DNA of 64,000 nucleotides, from positions 1-64,000 of IMG/VR virus record IMGVR_UViG_3300031705_000002; one strand, given 5' to 3'. The position numbers and the translations under genes were made by a program. Shown here piece after piece: positions 63,701-64,000 of this stretch; the stretch's first letter is position 1; each line of letters opens with the position of its first letter. The notes under the pieces were generated by a model. It was not told the DNA's origin and ran no database searches. It was given only the letters and a program-made list of their open reading frames with translations. This stretch comes from a virus.

Positions 63701-64000
63701 ATTTACTCTGGTCTTGAATAAATATAGCCCCCTCAGGTCCGCAATCTATAAATCCTCCTAAATCTGCTATATGTCTAAGCCGTACTAAGTTTATGTATTC
63801 TGGGGTTAACTCCAAAGCAGCCCCCACGCCCCCTGGATCTCCCACCCACTCGCTCTCAAAGGTAGATGAAAATATAAGAAACTCCTCCTCTGCTGCCTCT
63901 CGCTGAGCAAGTGCTTCGTCACTTATAGTGTTTAGGGTGTCAGATGCTGTGTATGAAAAATAAGGGGAATCAGAGTCTGCCGCAACTTTAAAATCCACTA
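60741..64000 (-). CDS. Metzincin-type metalloprotease and adhesion protein, 5' end cut by window
   Basis: The frame is open to the window edge; the GTG at 63998 is not a reliable start, and the gene probably begins beyond 64000. At least 1086 codons are visible. Counting from that GTG, His233-Glu-Leu-Gly-His237-Thr-Phe-Ala-Leu-Lys-His243 is the extended zinc motif HExxHxxxxxH of metzincins, with Ala where Gly is usual. I could not find a convincing Met-turn. Beta-rich domains follow. Gly851 starts an adhesion repeat (GCMDIEALNYNPDAS). The C-terminal 70 residues are helical. Placed with tail fibres, it may cleave host surface or extracellular proteins, or process tail proteins. Family and function are inferred from the motif. 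Confidence 0.75.
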   Translation of the reverse strand, partial: VDFKVAADSDSPYFSYTASDTLNTISDEALAQREAAEEEFLIFSSTFESEWVGDPGGVGAALELTPEYINLVRLRHIADLGGFIDCGPEGAIFIQDQSKLKGSEMLAASTLEGFGAPGLSAKYRHQTLSETPRFNIGDINVRYGRLADYSENEAYQYYKNTGKAGYPFLNIIVLSGPSGKFGRRVDFSGRASMPTSRYSSNNSFMGHGELMMATPIGAFSEFKFNTFVSILTHELGHTFALKHSFEGGLVDSYKPIFTFTAESAGGLSTTDSQYLSGLFRHLKDMHSSPNKPTLGYDTVVEDGVTIKIIPETIAGSPFDLSSEEISALKLQVKYSTAAVDHGAPWGGHLSDTAVTEEGFPKFVVNKSHYEDVTSGVTGSYTPIFAKIHTSMDGSIYINETTGSVTTMGGSPIIIPIEGRFESISFTVTLSSQFGGGYVNLHHEGGMFGSTIVDNGSVGASITISPWSTSPENFDLTIDSTSGGVFSNIVITTTTATNYTRISPIDFITRASFCKLDGDGAPTDIYDEFWEVNGNWANTAYPPYPDNTPTDDLYNAEFCPCLHTPQTYRDIDGDFVGYVIGEAQELYARVMRSVFDGAVNEHSQTLRNLLVFNSLLATKYFKGNVAAFSTYNGHLPTFGYYGIAGPESKLPYELALGQTLTYQTFAVGGGTYVDISDIYSYPDVMPMDYSRRSAGTMLNRVITGSTEMYSEYYNPYKIVDLDIDSYKSYLKGESTELYLHGMTFNGYTYTFNTLADPMNYSLGTGVRSYGYGEGYKTLDNVIYSGTRQAYSPSQIAIIEEVLDSGAGTFAPMKVFADLLDLKTYVSTVDLFTPIFTEIVEYIEAIDTTSLVGCMDIEALNYNPDASIYDWRHCIFLGEEGCVVPTHIIEICEVVSPTDCGDALYLEEYLEYFEEGATESPVLYNDEYPLYDTEGQECAGGGYQYVLSDDACLSGVLTSEGCFIGGGASDETINQIILDSGVEYEVDCGEYVEEPLPRDSLNFTLTSKLFTLGGVYYSASGESYSGPYVRRLGEMVWAGTLGSILFRLYTSEQLKAVNIKTPIALEYAKKFFKIKENIENICKFVKL

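Noticed and set aside
1-64000. Recoding of TAG or TGA, as in some crAss-like phages
   Set aside because: Genes end normally at TAG (for example 591-593 and 44537-44539) and long frames are intact with the standard code.
1-64000. tRNA genes, CRISPR arrays, integrase, transposase or a diversity-generating retroelement
   Set aside because: No cloverleaf-like intergenic space, no regularly spaced repeats, no reverse transcriptase and no recombinase motifs were found; almost all DNA is accounted for by the listed genes.

Overview
The window looks like about 64 kb of a double-stranded DNA podovirus genome of the crAss-like type (order Crassvirales) that infects a marine Bacteroidota host, probably a flavobacterium. 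The crAss-like assignment rests on three things seen in the sequence. A giant protein carries the DxDxD catalytic loop typical of crAss-like virion RNA polymerase (D3379, D3381, D3383). A muzzle/stabilisation protein begins with the family-typical KGLIRDTSPSDQPEG...GNEEGN signature. The gene order ring proteins > muzzle > cargo proteins > giant RNA polymerase > second large cargo protein also fits. The host assignment rests on four phage-encoded signal peptides that all end Ala-Gln (the Bacteroidota 'Q-rule'), on start codons without Shine-Dalgarno sequences, on a short tail resembling a type IX secretion sorting domain, and on adhesion repeats common in marine Flavobacteriia. The standard bacterial code works: TAG is used as a real stop.

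Layout. Positions 1-3414 hold four plus-strand genes: the 3' end of an unidentified gene, an rIIB-like gene, a 5'-3' exonuclease of the FEN family and a conserved unknown. They include one clear Rho-independent terminator and one candidate Bacteroidota-type promoter. From 3405 to the window end everything is on the minus strand, in one co-directional block with gaps of at most about 14 bases and many stop/start overlaps. Read in its direction of transcription (from 64000 downward) this block encodes: a large protein with a metzincin protease motif (cut by the window edge); a small structural protein and a tail fibre; a 2622-residue cysteine-rich adhesin-like protein; two small structural proteins; a cell-envelope and lysis island (outer-membrane barrel, four other membrane or secreted proteins, a thioredoxin-like protein without cysteines, a GDGWNG protein, an M15 endolysin, a holin); a four-gene module (holin, metallophosphoesterase, ring protein, small conserved protein); a 954-residue fibre with two small proteins; a second copy of that four-gene module; another ring/adaptor protein; the 3020-residue muzzle protein; and then the ejected cargo proteins of 1108, 738, 4471 and 1652 residues.

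How the genes work together. The tail and fibre proteins would find and bind the host surface. The cargo proteins, including a peptidoglycan-binding/peptidase protein and the virion RNA polymerase, would be ejected with the genome to breach the envelope and transcribe early genes. The holins and the M15 peptidase would lyse the cell.

The most striking observation is a programmed -1 ribosomal frameshift signal at the end of the 1108-residue cargo gene. It has the slippery heptamer GGGAAAG, a stop codon immediately after it, and a GC-rich hairpin 7-8 bases downstream. It would add a 172-residue M15-type peptidase domain that has no start codon of its own. Also notable are the duplicated holin-phosphoesterase-ring module, the giant polymerase with an embedded HExxH protease and a macro-like C-terminus, and the cluster of phage-encoded secreted proteins. 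No tRNA, CRISPR array, integrase, transposase or reverse transcriptase was seen.
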